Source of the DNA: Streptomyces sp. DSM 110735 | Lineage (GTDB): Bacteria; Actinomycetota; Actinomycetes; Streptomycetales; Streptomycetaceae | Assembly: GCF_016482685.1 (NCBI RefSeq) | Contig: NZ_JACYHF010000002.1 | Coordinates: 62,001-126,000 of the forward strand | Direction: 5' to 3' | DNA length: 64,000 nucleotides | In this document: positions 40,315 through 49,975 of the stretch, piece by piece | Layout of the letters: the number at the start of each line of letters is the position of its first letter | Position numbering within the stretch: the stretch's first letter is position 1 | Notes under the pieces: model-generated | Told to the model about the DNA's origin: nothing | Seen by the model: the letters and a program-made list of their open reading frames with translations, nothing else | Database searches by the model: none | Translations under genes and position numbers: made by a program

Positions 40315-41004
40315 ATGAACGCCGTCCTGTTCGACTTCTCCGGCACCCTGTTCCGCGTCGAGTCGGCCGAGTCGTGGCTGCGGGCCGGGCTCGCGGCGAC
40401 CGGCGCCCGGCTCGACGAGACCGAACTTGCCGCCACGGCACAGCGGTTGGAGGAGGTCGGGGCGCTCCCGGGCGGCGCGGAGCCACTGCGTGTGCCGGAC
40501 GGACTGGCGGAGCTGTGGGCGAACCGCGACCAGAGCGCGGAGTCCCACCGGGCCGCCTACACCGGCCTCTCCCGGCTCGTCCCGCTGCCCGACCCGGGGC
40601 TGCACGACGTGCTCTACGACCGGCACATGACACCGGCGGCGTGGACGCCGTACCCGGACGCGGCGGACGTGCTGTGCGAGCTGCGCAAGCGGGGGACGGC
40701 GATCGGGGTGGTCAGCAACATCGGCTGGGACCCGCGCCCGGTGTTCCGCGCGCACGGGCTCGACGCGTACGTGGACACCTATGTGCTGTCGTACGAGCAC
40801 GGGATCAAGAAGCCGGACCCGCGGCTGTTCGCCCTGGCCTGCGCGCGGCTGGGCGTCGACCCGCGCGGGGCGCTGATGGTCGGGGACAGCCGACCGGCGG
40901 ACGGCGGGGCGGCGGCGCTCGGGTGCCGGGTGCACTTCGTGGACCATCTGCCGGTGGACCGGCGTCCGGACGCGCTGCTGCCGGTGCTGGAGCTGAGTGG
41001 CTGA
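40315..41004 (+). CDS. HAD-family hydrolase
   Basis: A 229-residue haloacid-dehalogenase-like phosphatase. Motif I is FDFSGTLF, where the second Asp of the usual D-x-D is Ser; motif II is GVVSNIG, motif III K in GIKKPDP and motif IV MVGDSRPADGGAA. Replacement of the general acid Asp by Ser suggests an altered or dehalogenase-like activity. A TAGATT element at 40303-40308, coinciding with the PAP2 stop, precedes ATG 40315, so the transcript may be leaderless. Confidence 0.88.
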   Translation: MNAVLFDFSGTLFRVESAESWLRAGLAATGARLDETELAATAQRLEEVGALPGGAEPLRVPDGLAELWANRDQSAESHRAAYTGLSRLVPLPDPGLHDVLYDRHMTPAAWTPYPDAADVLCELRKRGTAIGVVSNIGWDPRPVFRAHGLDAYVDTYVLSYEHGIKKPDPRLFALACARLGVDPRGALMVGDSRPADGGAAALGCRVHFVDHLPVDRRPDALLPVLELSG

Positions 41005-41145
41005 GAGCACCGGAGGCGGGGTCGCGGACGGATACCGCGAAACGGCTCACCGGTGTGCCGACCGCCTGAGACGATCCCCCGCGTCGCCCCAGACGGACGG
41101 CACCCCTGAACAGGCCCCGCGCGGAGCGGTGCCTGGTCCGACGAG

Positions 41146-41151
41146 TATAGT
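41146..41151 (+). promoter_or_regulatory. -10 promoter element of TetR gene
   Basis: TATAGT is a near-consensus -10. It is followed at 41153-41165 by TGGC-N5-GCCA, a small dyad overlapping the probable transcription start, and then AGGAG before ATG 41185. The dyad may be an autoregulatory site. Confidence 0.55.
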
Positions 41152-41184
41152 TGGCCGCCAGCCAGTCAACGCAGGAGTTCGACG

Positions 41185-41853
41185 ATGTCCCCGCGCAGCG
41201 CCTCGGTCAACGAAGAGCTGCGCCGCCGTTCCCGGGAGCGTCTGCTGCAGGCGGCGGTGGAGCTGGTCGGGGAACGCGGCTACGACGCGACCACCCTCGG
41301 AGACATCGCGGACCGCGCCGGTTCGGCGCGCGGACTGGTGTCGTACTACTTCCCCGGAAAGCGCCAGCTCGTCCAGTCCGCCGTGCACCGGCTGATGCAC
41401 CGCACGCTGGAGGAGGCGCTGGAGCGGGAGCCGCGCACCGAGGACGGGCGCGAGCGACTGGCCCGCGCGGTCGACGCGATCCTCGGTCTGGCCCGGGACC
41501 GGCCCGTGCTCATGCGCCAGCACATGGCGGGGCTGCTCCAGGCCGAGGGCTTCGTGCAGTGCCCGGAACAGCGGCGCCTGTCGGAGCTGCTCGGCGACAC
41601 GGTCGCCCGGTACGGCTCGGCGGACGTCCCCGTCGACTACCCCATGCTGCGGGCGCTGCTGATGGGCGCGGTGTACGCGGCGCTCGTGCCCGGGGTGCCG
41701 ATGCCGGTGCCGGTGCTGCGCGCGGAGCTGTTCGAGCGGTACGGGCTCGACTGGGAGCTGGGGGTGCCGCCGGAGAGCGCGGCGGGCGAGACGGAGCAGG
41801 ATCTGTCACGGTTCTTCGCGACCGGGGAGCGACCGGAGCCGCCGGAGGCGTGA
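41185..41853 (+). CDS. TetR-family regulator
   Basis: A 222-residue TetR protein. The HTH is TTLGDIADRAGSARGLVSYYF; the C-terminal ligand domain begins near LVQSAVHRLM. AGGAG lies nine bases before ATG 41185. Its last codons and stop fall in a 22-bp tandem repeat (41831-41895), so the C-terminus (ATGERPEPPEA) is probably disordered and variable. Downstream are a ferredoxin-NADP reductase and a nucleobase permease, either of which could be a target. Confidence 0.9.
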   Translation: MSPRSASVNEELRRRSRERLLQAAVELVGERGYDATTLGDIADRAGSARGLVSYYFPGKRQLVQSAVHRLMHRTLEEALEREPRTEDGRERLARAVDAILGLARDRPVLMRQHMAGLLQAEGFVQCPEQRRLSELLGDTVARYGSADVPVDYPMLRALLMGAVYAALVPGVPMPVPVLRAELFERYGLDWELGVPPESAAGETEQDLSRFFATGERPEPPEA

Positions 41854-41895
41854 GCCGGGACCGCCGGACGCGTGAGCCGGAGCCGCCGGACGCGT
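41831..41895. repeat. three tandem ~22-bp repeats overlapping TetR stop codon
   Basis: Units at 41831-41851, 41852-41873 and 41874-41895 share GA(C/G)CCGG-(A/GA)-CCGCCGGACGCGT. The TetR stop (TGA at 41851-41853) lies at the junction of units 1 and 2. Copy-number change would leave the protein intact but alter the downstream leader. Confidence 0.65.
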
Positions 41896-42013
41896 GAAAC
41901 GCGTGGGCGGACACCGCCCCGCCGGCCCGCCAGCCCCTGCCGCCACGGTCGGCCGGTGCCATGCTGGAGCCGTCAGGGCACTCTCCCGATGCCCTCGGGG
42001 TGAGGAGGCCGCT

Positions 42014-43372
42014 GTGCTGCGTGTCGCCGTCGTCGGCTCCGGACCGAGCGGGTGCTACACCGCGCAGAACCTGGTCCAGCAGCACCCGGACGTGCGGGTG
42101 GACGTGCTGGACCGGCTACCCGCGCCGTTCGGGCTGGTCAGGTACGGCGTCGCCCCGGACCACGAGAAGATCAAGTCGCTCCAGGACAGTCTGCGGACCG
42201 TGCTGGAACACGACCGGGTGCGCTTCCTCGGCGGGGTCGAGGTCGGCGGTCCGCAGGGCGTCGCGCCGGAGCGGCTGCGGGAGATGTACCACGCGGTCGT
42301 GTACTGCGTGGGCGCCGCCACCGGACGCCGTCTGGGCATCCCGGGCGAGGATCTGCCGGGAAGCTGGGCGGCGACGGACTTCGTGTCCTGGTACAGCGCC
42401 CACCCGGACGCGGCGACCCTCGGGGCGCTGGACGACGTGCGCTCGGCGGTGGTGATCGGCGCGGGCAACGTGGCGCTGGACGTGACCCGGATGCTGGTGC
42501 GGGGCGCGCCGGAGCTGCACGGCACGGACATGCCGCAGGCGCCCCTGGACGCGCTGGCCGCGAGCGGCATCCGCGAGGTGCACATGGCGGCGCGGCGCGG
42601 ACCCACCCAGGCGCGGTTCACCACGAAGGAGCTGCGCGAGCTGGGGCAGGTGCCCGGTACGCAAGTCCACGTGGATCCGGCCGAGTTGGCACTCGACCCG
42701 GCGTTCGCGGAGCTGTCCGCGCTGCCCTCCGCGCAGCGGCGCAACGCGGAGGTGCTGCGCGACTGGGCGGCTCTCCCGGGGCCGGGGGCGGAGCGGGACA
42801 TCTGGATGCGGTTCTTCCTGCGACCCGTCGAACTCCTGGAGGAGCACGGCCGGGTGGGCGGTGTGCGCTTCGAGCGGACGGCGCCGGACGGGCGGGGCGG
42901 TGTCGTCGGGACGGGTCAATTCGAGGATGTGCCCGCGCAGTTGGTGCTGCGCTCGGTGGGGTATCGCGGAGTGCCGCCCGGGGGGCTGCCGTTCGACCCG
43001 GTGAGCGGGACCGTGCCGCATCTGGAGGGGCGGGTGCTGCGGGACGGGGTGCCGTCGCCCGGTGAGTACGTCGCCGGGTGGATCAAGCGCGGTCCGACCG
43101 GGGTGATCGGCAGCAACCGGTCCTGCGCCAAGGAGACGGTGACCTCGCTGCTCGCCGACGCGCCCGTGCTCGCCGCCCGTGAGGTGGCGGACGAACCGCT
43201 CGCGGCGCTGCGGGAGTCGGGGATCGAGCCGGTGCCCTGGCCGGGCTGGCTGGCCATCGAGCGGGCCGAGGCGGAGCTGGGGGCGCGCCTCGGGCGGAAG
43301 GTGGTCAAACTGGCGGACTGGGACGAGCTGTTGGCTGCCGCGCGGTCCCTGCAGGCGACGGACGCGGGGTAG
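42014..43372 (+). CDS. ferredoxin--NADP(+) reductase (FprA/adrenodoxin-reductase type)
   Basis: A 452-residue NADPH-dependent flavoprotein feeding electrons to ferredoxins, commonly those of cytochrome P450s. FAD motif VVGSGPSGCYTAQNL at the N-terminus, NADP motif VVIGAGNVALDVTRML at about 150, and VAGWIKRGPTGVIGSNRSCA near the C-terminus, a diagnostic FprA region. GTG 42014 follows TGAGGAGG by five bases. No P450 or ferredoxin gene is adjacent. Confidence 0.93.
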   Translation: MLRVAVVGSGPSGCYTAQNLVQQHPDVRVDVLDRLPAPFGLVRYGVAPDHEKIKSLQDSLRTVLEHDRVRFLGGVEVGGPQGVAPERLREMYHAVVYCVGAATGRRLGIPGEDLPGSWAATDFVSWYSAHPDAATLGALDDVRSAVVIGAGNVALDVTRMLVRGAPELHGTDMPQAPLDALAASGIREVHMAARRGPTQARFTTKELRELGQVPGTQVHVDPAELALDPAFAELSALPSAQRRNAEVLRDWAALPGPGAERDIWMRFFLRPVELLEEHGRVGGVRFERTAPDGRGGVVGTGQFEDVPAQLVLRSVGYRGVPPGGLPFDPVSGTVPHLEGRVLRDGVPSPGEYVAGWIKRGPTGVIGSNRSCAKETVTSLLADAPVLAAREVADEPLAALRESGIEPVPWPGWLAIERAEAELGARLGRKVVKLADWDELLAAARSLQATDAG

Positions 43373-43502
43373 TCGGCATCCCTGCGGCTCCGGCGGGGCA
43401 GGACACACGGCGGCAACACCGCGGACATCAACAATCTGTTCAAGGCGCTTAGCGTCGCCTGCAGTTCGGATGCCGCTCCCCCACCGCCGCTCTGGAGTAC
43501 CC

Positions 43503-44876
43503 ATGGCAGAGACCGCAGTTGTCCATCCCGTCGACGAGATACCCCCGGTGCGCGCTCTCGCGGCCTTCGGTCTTCAGCATGTGCTCGCGATGTACGCGGG
43601 CGCGGTGGCGGTGCCGTTGATCGTGGGCGGCGCGATGCGGCTGTCCGCCGCCGACCTGGCGTATCTGATCACCGCCGATCTGCTGGTGTGCGGGGTGGCG
43701 ACGCTGATCCAGTGCGTCGGCTTCTGGCGGTTCGGCGTACGGCTGCCGATCATGCAGGGGTGCACGTTCGCGGCGGTCTCGCCGATGGTGCTGATCGGGA
43801 CGACGGGCGGCGGACTGCCCGCGATCTACGGCGCGGTGATCGTCGCGGGGCTTGCGATCATGCTGCTCGCGCCGGTGTTCGGCAGGCTGCTGCGCTTCTT
43901 CCCGCCGCTGGTCACCGGCACGGTGATCCTGATCATCGGGGTCTCGCTGCTGCCGGTCGCGGGCAACTGGGCGGCGGGCGGAGCGGGCGCGAAGGACTTC
44001 GGGGCGCCCAGGAATCTGGCGCTCGCGGCGTTCGTGCTGGTGGTGGTGGTCGGGGTGCAGCGGTTCGCCCCGGCGTTCCTCTCCCGGATCGCCGTGCTGA
44101 CCGGCATCGTGGTGGGACTCGCGGTGGCCGTGCCGTTCGGCTTCACGGACTTCGGCGGGGTCGGGGACGCGGACTGGGTGGGGATCAGCACCCCGTTCCA
44201 CTTCGGGGCGCCCGAGTTCCGGGTGTCCGCGATCGTCTCCATGCTGGTGGTGGCGCTGGTGACGATGACGGAGACCACGGGCGACCTGATCGCGGTGGGC
44301 GAGTTGACGGGTCGTCGGGTCCAGTCGCGCTCGCTGGCCGACGGGCTGCGCGCGGACGGTCTGTCGACCGTGCTCGGCGGGGTGTTCAACACGTTCCCGT
44401 ACACGGCGTACGCGCAGAACGTCGGTCTGGTCGGGATGACCCGGGTGCGCAGCCGCTGGGTGGTCGCCGCGGCCGGGGCGCTCCTCGTGCTGCTCGGTCT
44501 GCTGCCCAAGCTGGGCGCGCTGGTGGCGGCGGTCCCGGCGCCGGTGCTCGGCGGGGCGGGGCTCGTGATGTTCGGGACGGTCGCGGCGAGCGGGCTGCGG
44601 ACGCTGGCCCGGGTCGGCTTCGAGGACAACCACAATCTGACGGTCGTCGCGGTCTCGGTGGCGGTCGGGATGCTGCCGGTGGGGGTGCCGGGCGTGTACG
44701 CGAAGTTCCCGGACTGGTTCCAGACGGTGATGAACAGCGGGATCAGCGCGGGCTGTCTGACCGCGATCGCGCTCAACCTGCTGTTCAACCACCTGCGGTC
44801 GCGGCGGAACGGGAGCGGCGAACCCGCCGCACCGGCCGAAGGCTCCGAGGCGCCGGTGCGCGAGGCCACGGCATAG
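43503..44876 (+). CDS. nucleobase:cation symporter-2 (uracil/xanthine permease)
   Basis: A 457-residue NCS2 permease with about 14 hydrophobic segments. LQHVLAMYAGAVAVPLIVGG at the N-terminus, the substrate-proximal MTETTGDLIAVGE and the family signature NTFPYTAYAQNVGLVGMTRV are all visible. It imports a purine or uracil with a proton. GGAG six bases before ATG 43503. Its range (uracil, xanthine, urate) cannot be told from sequence. Convergent with the P-type ATPase gene after 26 bp. Confidence 0.92.
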   Translation: MAETAVVHPVDEIPPVRALAAFGLQHVLAMYAGAVAVPLIVGGAMRLSAADLAYLITADLLVCGVATLIQCVGFWRFGVRLPIMQGCTFAAVSPMVLIGTTGGGLPAIYGAVIVAGLAIMLLAPVFGRLLRFFPPLVTGTVILIIGVSLLPVAGNWAAGGAGAKDFGAPRNLALAAFVLVVVVGVQRFAPAFLSRIAVLTGIVVGLAVAVPFGFTDFGGVGDADWVGISTPFHFGAPEFRVSAIVSMLVVALVTMTETTGDLIAVGELTGRRVQSRSLADGLRADGLSTVLGGVFNTFPYTAYAQNVGLVGMTRVRSRWVVAAAGALLVLLGLLPKLGALVAAVPAPVLGGAGLVMFGTVAASGLRTLARVGFEDNHNLTVVAVSVAVGMLPVGVPGVYAKFPDWFQTVMNSGISAGCLTAIALNLLFNHLRSRRNGSGEPAAPAEGSEAPVREATA

Positions 44877-44902
44877 CGGCAGGGCGGGCGGGGCGGCGGG
44901 GC

Positions 44903-47900
44903 TCAGACCGCTGCCTCCTCCTTCGGCAGCAGCCGTACGACCGCCGCCTCCAGGCGCGGCAGGGTCCGCTGGCCCGCCACCGCGAGGAGGATCGCCAGCG
45001 CCACGCCGGTCCAGGCGACGGGTCCGAGCGGGGTGCAGCCGACGAGGTTGCTGACGCCGGGGGTCTGGATGACGGCGACGAGGACGGCGGCCGAGCCGAG
45101 GGCGGTGAACCGGACGAGGGTGCTGTCGCGGCGGTCGAGGAGGGTCTGCACCAACTGGGTGCCGACCACGCCGCACAGCGCCATGGTGCTGGAGCGGCGG
45201 GCGGTGCCGGGGGTGAGGCGGCCGAACAGCCAGGCGGCGGTCGCGCCGAGCGCGGTGGTGAGCGCGCGGTAGCGGATCTGCCGGATCAGGGGCGCGCCGA
45301 GGACGCCGCCCGCCGCGTCCTCCGGGGTGGTGGCCCACTCGTCCGCCGCCGCGTCGTCGGCGGTCTTCGGGGTGACGGCGACCGCCATCGCCGGGAACAG
45401 GTCGGTGAACAGGTTGACCAGCAGCATCTGGCGGGTGGACAGCGGGGCGGTGCCGGAGACCAGGGTGCCGAGGATGCCGAAGCCGACCTCGCCCGCGTTG
45501 CCGCCGATGAGGATGGCGATGGCGTCGGCGACGCTGTGCCACAGCGAGCGTCCCTCGCCGATGGCGTCGATCAGGACGGTCAGGTCGTCGTCGGTGAGCA
45601 CGATGTCGGCGGCGTTGCGGGCGGCGGCCGAGCCCCGGGCGCTGATGCCGACGCCGATGTCGGCGGCGCGGATCGCGGCGGCGTCGTTGGCGCCGTCCCC
45701 GACCATGCCGACCACCCGGCCGGCGTCCCGCAGCGCCTCCACGACCTGGAGTTTCTGCTCGGGCGCCACCCGGGCGACCACTCCGGCGTCGCGGAGCATC
45801 CGGGCGCGGGTCCTGCGGTCGGCGGCGGCCAGTTCGTCCCCGGTGACGACCTCGGTGCCCTCGGGCCAGCCCAGGTCGCGCGCGATGGCGCGGGCGGTCT
45901 GCGGGTGGTCGCCGGTGAGCATGACCGGGCGTACGCCCTCCTCGTAGAGTCCGCGCACCAAGGCCCGGGAGGTCTCGCGGGGTACGTCGGAGAGGGCGAG
46001 GAGACCGTTGAACTCCAGGGCGTGCAGCGGGTCTTCGAGGACCTCGGTCTCGTCCTCGCCGTCGGCGAGGGGGCGGGCGGCCACCGCGAGGACGCGCAGT
46101 CCGTCCCCGGCCAGCTCGTGCGCGGTGGCGAAGGCGGGGTCGGGGGTGCCCTCGCAGGCGGGCAGGACGGTCTCGGGGGCGCCCTTGACCACGAGGAGCC
46201 GGGGTCCGTCGCCCTCGCGGCCGACGGCGGCGGCGTAGCCCCGGGCTGCCTCGAAGGACAGCCCGCCGAGCTGGGTCCACCCGTGGTCGGGTCCGGCGGC
46301 GTCGAGGACCGCCTCGTCGGTGGCGTGGACGGGGCGCCCGGAGCCGCCGTTCACGCGGGGGCAGGCGCGGGCGGCGCGCAGCAGGGTGCGCGCGGGACCG
46401 GGGTCGTCCACGGCGCCGACCGTGCCTTCGGCGTCGGAGACCCGGACCAGACGGAGCCGGTTCTCGGTGAGGGTGCCGGTCTTGTCGAAGCAGAAGGTGT
46501 CGACGCGGCCGAGCGCCTCCAGGGTGCGCGGCGTGCGCACGAGGACGCCGTCGCGACTGAGCCGCCGGGCGGCGGCGAGCTGGGCGACGGTGGCGACGAG
46601 CGGCAGCCCCTCGGGCACGGCGGCCACGGCGACGGCCACGCCTCCGCTGACCGCCTCGCGCACCGGGGTGCCGCGCAGCAGCGCGAGTCCGGTGACGGCG
46701 GCGCCGCCCGCGAGCGTCAACGGCAGTGCCTTGCGGGTGAGTTCCTGCAGGCGCCCCTGCACTCCGGCGGCCGGGGGCGTGCGTCCGGCGAGGTGGACGG
46801 CGCGGGCTGCCTCGGTGCGCTCCCCGGTGTCGACCACGACGGCGTGCGCGGTGCCCGCCACCACGGTCGTGCCCTCGAAGACCATGCAGCGCCGTTCGGC
46901 GACGGGGGCGTGCGGGGTGGGGTCGGGGTCCTTCTGCACGGGCAGGGACTCGCCGGTGAGGGCGGACTCGTCCACCTCCAGGCCGTCCTCCCACAGCAGC
47001 CGGGCGTCGGCGGGCACCACGTCGTCGCCCTTCAGCTCGATCACGTCGCCGGGGCGCAGCTTGCCCGCGTCGACGGTGACGGTGCCGCCTGCCGGTGCCT
47101 CCTCCGGCGGGGGTGCCACGCGGGCCTTGCGCTGCTGTTCCGCCTGGAGTCCGGACAGGGCCCGTTCGGCGCGCAGCCGCTGGACTCCGCCGACGAGCGC
47201 GTTCAGGTCGAGGGCGCCGACGACGAGGAGGGCGTCCACGACCGAGCCGAGGATGGCGGAGGCGGCGGAGCCGACGGCGAGGACCGGGGTGAGCGGGTCG
47301 TCCAGTTCGCCGCGTACCGCCTGGCCGAGCTGCCAGCTCCAGCGGGCGGGGACGAGGGCGGGGTGCCGTACCGCGTGCCGGACGGTGCCGCGGACCGCGG
47401 CGAAGGCGCGCTCCAGGGCGGTGGGCGGCGCGTCGGCGGTGCGGTCTAGGCGCTCCATGGCCTCGTCGGGGCCGAGTTCGTGCCAGCGGACCCGGGCGCG
47501 GGGGCGCGGGGTGCGGGCGGAGGCGACGCCGAGGGCGGCCCAGATTCCGGCGAACAGCGCGGTGAGCGCCCCGGTGTCGACCGGCGCGTGCCGCAGTCCG
47601 GGCAGCAGCGAGCGGCGCCTGCCGCCGTCGTGACCGTCCCCGATGGCCACGAGGAGTCCGGAGAGCGCGGCGCCGGAGCGGGCGAGGACCTGTCCGCGTC
47701 TGCTGACGTCGCGGGCGGCGGGGATCGCGGTCAGCAGCCGCCACACGTCGGGCAGTCCGTGCGGGGCGAGGATGTCGGCGTCCCAGACCACGGCGCCGCC
47801 GTGGTCGGTGAGCACCACCGCGATGTCGCTGCCGCGCAGTCCGGCCAGCACCTCGCGCTCCTCGGCGGTGCGCGGGCGGGCGACGGTGATGACGATGTCC

Positions 47901-49267
47901 TCCCGGCCGTGGGCCGCTTCGACGTCGTCCTGCGCGCCCGCGTCGGCGCGCAGCGCGTACACCACGTCGTCCAGCGGGCGCCGGGCGTCCACGACCTGGT
48001 CGGCGAGTCCGGCGAAGTCCTCCAGGGCGGGGTCGTCGACCAGGACGACGCGGAGTCCGGCGCGGCGGGCGGCGTCGAGGACCGCCTCCGTCCACGGGTC
48101 GGCGAGTCCCTCGCCGGTGCGCAGCGCGCTCGGGTGGAGGACGAGGGTGCCCGCGGTCTCTAGCTGTCTGAGCCGCTCGGGGTCGCGGACGAGCACGCCG
48201 TCGCGGGCGAGGGAGGTGCCGAACACGGCGTGGAAGGCGGCGGGCGCGTAGCGGGCTGCCTTGGGCGAACCGGCGAGCACGGCCTCGGCGGCGGAGGAGG
48301 TGTCGTGCTTGACCAGGAAGGCGGCCACCGCGCCGAGCAGGCTGCCGACCGAGGCGTGGGCGGCGTACGCCTGCGTCGGGGACTCGCGCAGGGACGGGCG
48401 CGGGGTGTCGTCGGTGGTGACGCTGACCCGGTCGGGGGCGCAGAGCTGGTCGTGGACCGTGTCGAAGGCGGCGGCGCGGGCCACGGTCTCGGCGAGCTGG
48501 CAGCCGCGCAGGGTGCCGTCGAGCACCAGCGAGGTGGGGGTCTGCCCGGCGGCGTGGACGGTGGCGTTCGCGGTGGCCAGCAGGAGGTCCATGCGGGTGG
48601 CGCCGATGCGGGCGCGCAGCAGGGCGCGGAAGCGGGGGTTCTCGCGCAGCAGGGTGACCAGGGCGGTGAGCGCGCGGGGCGTGGGGGGCGTGCGCAGCAG
48701 GAACGTGGTGACGGCGACGGAGATGCCGAGGAGGTCGATGCCGAGGGTGGTCGCGGCGGCGCGCACTCCGGCGGGGTCGGCGGGGTGGGTGTTCTCCTCG
48801 GGGTCGCCGCCCGCCACGAGCAGTCCCTCGCGCTCGGCGAGGTCGGCCGTGTGGTCCACGACCCGGTCGAGCATGTCGTCCTCGGTGACGGTGACGACGA
48901 GCCGCGCCAGCCCCTCGTCCCAGTAGGCGAAGACCACGTCTGGCCGCTCCGCCAGGGCGACGGCGATCCGGCGGGCCAGGTGCGCGGTGCCGCCCTCGTG
49001 GCGTACGCGCTCCGGGTGGGCGGCGCGCAGCGGGAGGTGGACGCGGGCGCCCGAGCGCCAGTGGGCGGGGGCGCCGGGCAGCGCGGAGCGCACGACCCGG
49101 GTCACCCGGGCGGTCGTGTCGGCGGCCCGCACGCCCGCGCGGGCGGTGCCGACCGCCGCGCCCGCCGCCATTCCGACGGCGGGCGCGGCGGCTCCGGCGA
49201 GAAGTCCGGGTACGGCGGGCAGCCGTCGGACGGCGGTGAGCGGCGACGTCAGCAGCTTGAGCACCAT
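44903..49267 (-). CDS. giant cation-transporting P-type ATPase (mycobacterial CtpI/CtpH-like)
   Basis: A 1454-residue P-type ATPase. The catalytic half has TGESLPVQ (about 770), PEGLPL, the phosphorylated D928 in FDKTGTLTEN, KGAPETVLP, LTGDHPQ and GDGANDAAAI (about 1190), then C-terminal helices. The N-terminal ~590 residues before the actuator domain are unusual in length and hold helix-rich pseudorepeats rather than metal-binding domains. Size and layout match CtpH/CtpI of mycobacteria. PEGL instead of CPC argues for Ca/Mg-like rather than heavy-metal ions. It lies 10 bp after a small membrane protein gene, likely an operon. Confidence 0.9.
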   Translation of the reverse strand: MVLKLLTSPLTAVRRLPAVPGLLAGAAAPAVGMAAGAAVGTARAGVRAADTTARVTRVVRSALPGAPAHWRSGARVHLPLRAAHPERVRHEGGTAHLARRIAVALAERPDVVFAYWDEGLARLVVTVTEDDMLDRVVDHTADLAEREGLLVAGGDPEENTHPADPAGVRAAATTLGIDLLGISVAVTTFLLRTPPTPRALTALVTLLRENPRFRALLRARIGATRMDLLLATANATVHAAGQTPTSLVLDGTLRGCQLAETVARAAAFDTVHDQLCAPDRVSVTTDDTPRPSLRESPTQAYAAHASVGSLLGAVAAFLVKHDTSSAAEAVLAGSPKAARYAPAAFHAVFGTSLARDGVLVRDPERLRQLETAGTLVLHPSALRTGEGLADPWTEAVLDAARRAGLRVVLVDDPALEDFAGLADQVVDARRPLDDVVYALRADAGAQDDVEAAHGREDIVITVARPRTAEEREVLAGLRGSDIAVVLTDHGGAVVWDADILAPHGLPDVWRLLTAIPAARDVSRRGQVLARSGAALSGLLVAIGDGHDGGRRRSLLPGLRHAPVDTGALTALFAGIWAALGVASARTPRPRARVRWHELGPDEAMERLDRTADAPPTALERAFAAVRGTVRHAVRHPALVPARWSWQLGQAVRGELDDPLTPVLAVGSAASAILGSVVDALLVVGALDLNALVGGVQRLRAERALSGLQAEQQRKARVAPPPEEAPAGGTVTVDAGKLRPGDVIELKGDDVVPADARLLWEDGLEVDESALTGESLPVQKDPDPTPHAPVAERRCMVFEGTTVVAGTAHAVVVDTGERTEAARAVHLAGRTPPAAGVQGRLQELTRKALPLTLAGGAAVTGLALLRGTPVREAVSGGVAVAVAAVPEGLPLVATVAQLAAARRLSRDGVLVRTPRTLEALGRVDTFCFDKTGTLTENRLRLVRVSDAEGTVGAVDDPGPARTLLRAARACPRVNGGSGRPVHATDEAVLDAAGPDHGWTQLGGLSFEAARGYAAAVGREGDGPRLLVVKGAPETVLPACEGTPDPAFATAHELAGDGLRVLAVAARPLADGEDETEVLEDPLHALEFNGLLALSDVPRETSRALVRGLYEEGVRPVMLTGDHPQTARAIARDLGWPEGTEVVTGDELAAADRRTRARMLRDAGVVARVAPEQKLQVVEALRDAGRVVGMVGDGANDAAAIRAADIGVGISARGSAAARNAADIVLTDDDLTVLIDAIGEGRSLWHSVADAIAILIGGNAGEVGFGILGTLVSGTAPLSTRQMLLVNLFTDLFPAMAVAVTPKTADDAAADEWATTPEDAAGGVLGAPLIRQIRYRALTTALGATAAWLFGRLTPGTARRSSTMALCGVVGTQLVQTLLDRRDSTLVRFTALGSAAVLVAVIQTPGVSNLVGCTPLGPVAWTGVALAILLAVAGQRTLPRLEAAVVRLLPKEEAAV

Positions 49268-49277
49268 TGCGGCGCCG

Positions 49278-49805
49278 TCAGAGGCTGGTGCGTTCGGGGC
49301 GGGCGGTGGGCCCGAGGGGACCGGTGGTGCCCTTGGCGTGGGCGCCGGTACGGGCTGGATTCGCCGGGTTCGCCTTGACGGGGCCGGGGGGTTCCTGGTG
49401 GTGCGGCTCCGGTTCGGTGCCGGATGCCTCGGTGCCGGAGCGGAGGGCGGCGGTGCCGAGGTCGTGGGGGGCGTCCGGGTCCACGTCGGCGGCGGCGTCT
49501 GCCTTCCCCGCCGTCTCCTCCGTCAGGGGGGCGCCGTTCGCGGGGTGCGCCGGGCGGGGCTGGGTCAGCCAGGCGACGGCAGCGCCGGTGAGCGCGACCG
49601 GCCACTCCACGACTCCGGTGACCCCCAGCACGCCCGCCCCGGTGTACACGAGCACCCGACGTCCGCGCGGGGAGACCGCACCGACCTTGTCCAGCGTCTC
49701 CTGTGCCGCCTTGCCGACCATGGCGGCACCGGGCACTTTGCTCAGGACGGAGGCGGCGCCGCGCAGGGGCGCGGTGAGGACCGACGAGGACTTCCGCTCA
49801 GCCAT
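49278..49805 (-). CDS. membrane protein of unknown function, partner of the P-type ATPase
   Basis: A 175-residue protein. Residues 1-50 are amphipathic; RRVLVYTGAGVLGVTGVVEWP and VALTGAAVAWLTQPRP form a hydrophobic hairpin. The rest (about 85-175) is Pro/Ala/Glu/Gly-rich and probably disordered. ATG 49805. It lies immediately upstream of the giant ATPase gene, so it may regulate or anchor that pump. I recognise no family. Confidence 0.7.
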   Translation of the reverse strand: MAERKSSSVLTAPLRGAASVLSKVPGAAMVGKAAQETLDKVGAVSPRGRRVLVYTGAGVLGVTGVVEWPVALTGAAVAWLTQPRPAHPANGAPLTEETAGKADAAADVDPDAPHDLGTAALRSGTEASGTEPEPHHQEPPGPVKANPANPARTGAHAKGTTGPLGPTARPERTSL

Positions 49806-49975
49806 GACTCTCCTCGGGTGCGTTCGCCTGCCGTGCCCCACGAGCACGCACACGCTGTCCACCCCCTCATCCCAGGGAACGCCAGGGCATGGCTCGCCGC
49901 CACTCGGCGGGGGCGGGCGGGCTACCCGGCGACCGCCCCCCTCTCCCGGCGGAACCGCTCGGCGGCAGCGCCCGC

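Noticed and set aside
43449..48095. 1548-residue open frame on the minus strand
   Set aside because: It is a shifted frame through the P-type ATPase gene and antisense to the permease gene, Arg/Pro/Gly-rich, without family motifs.
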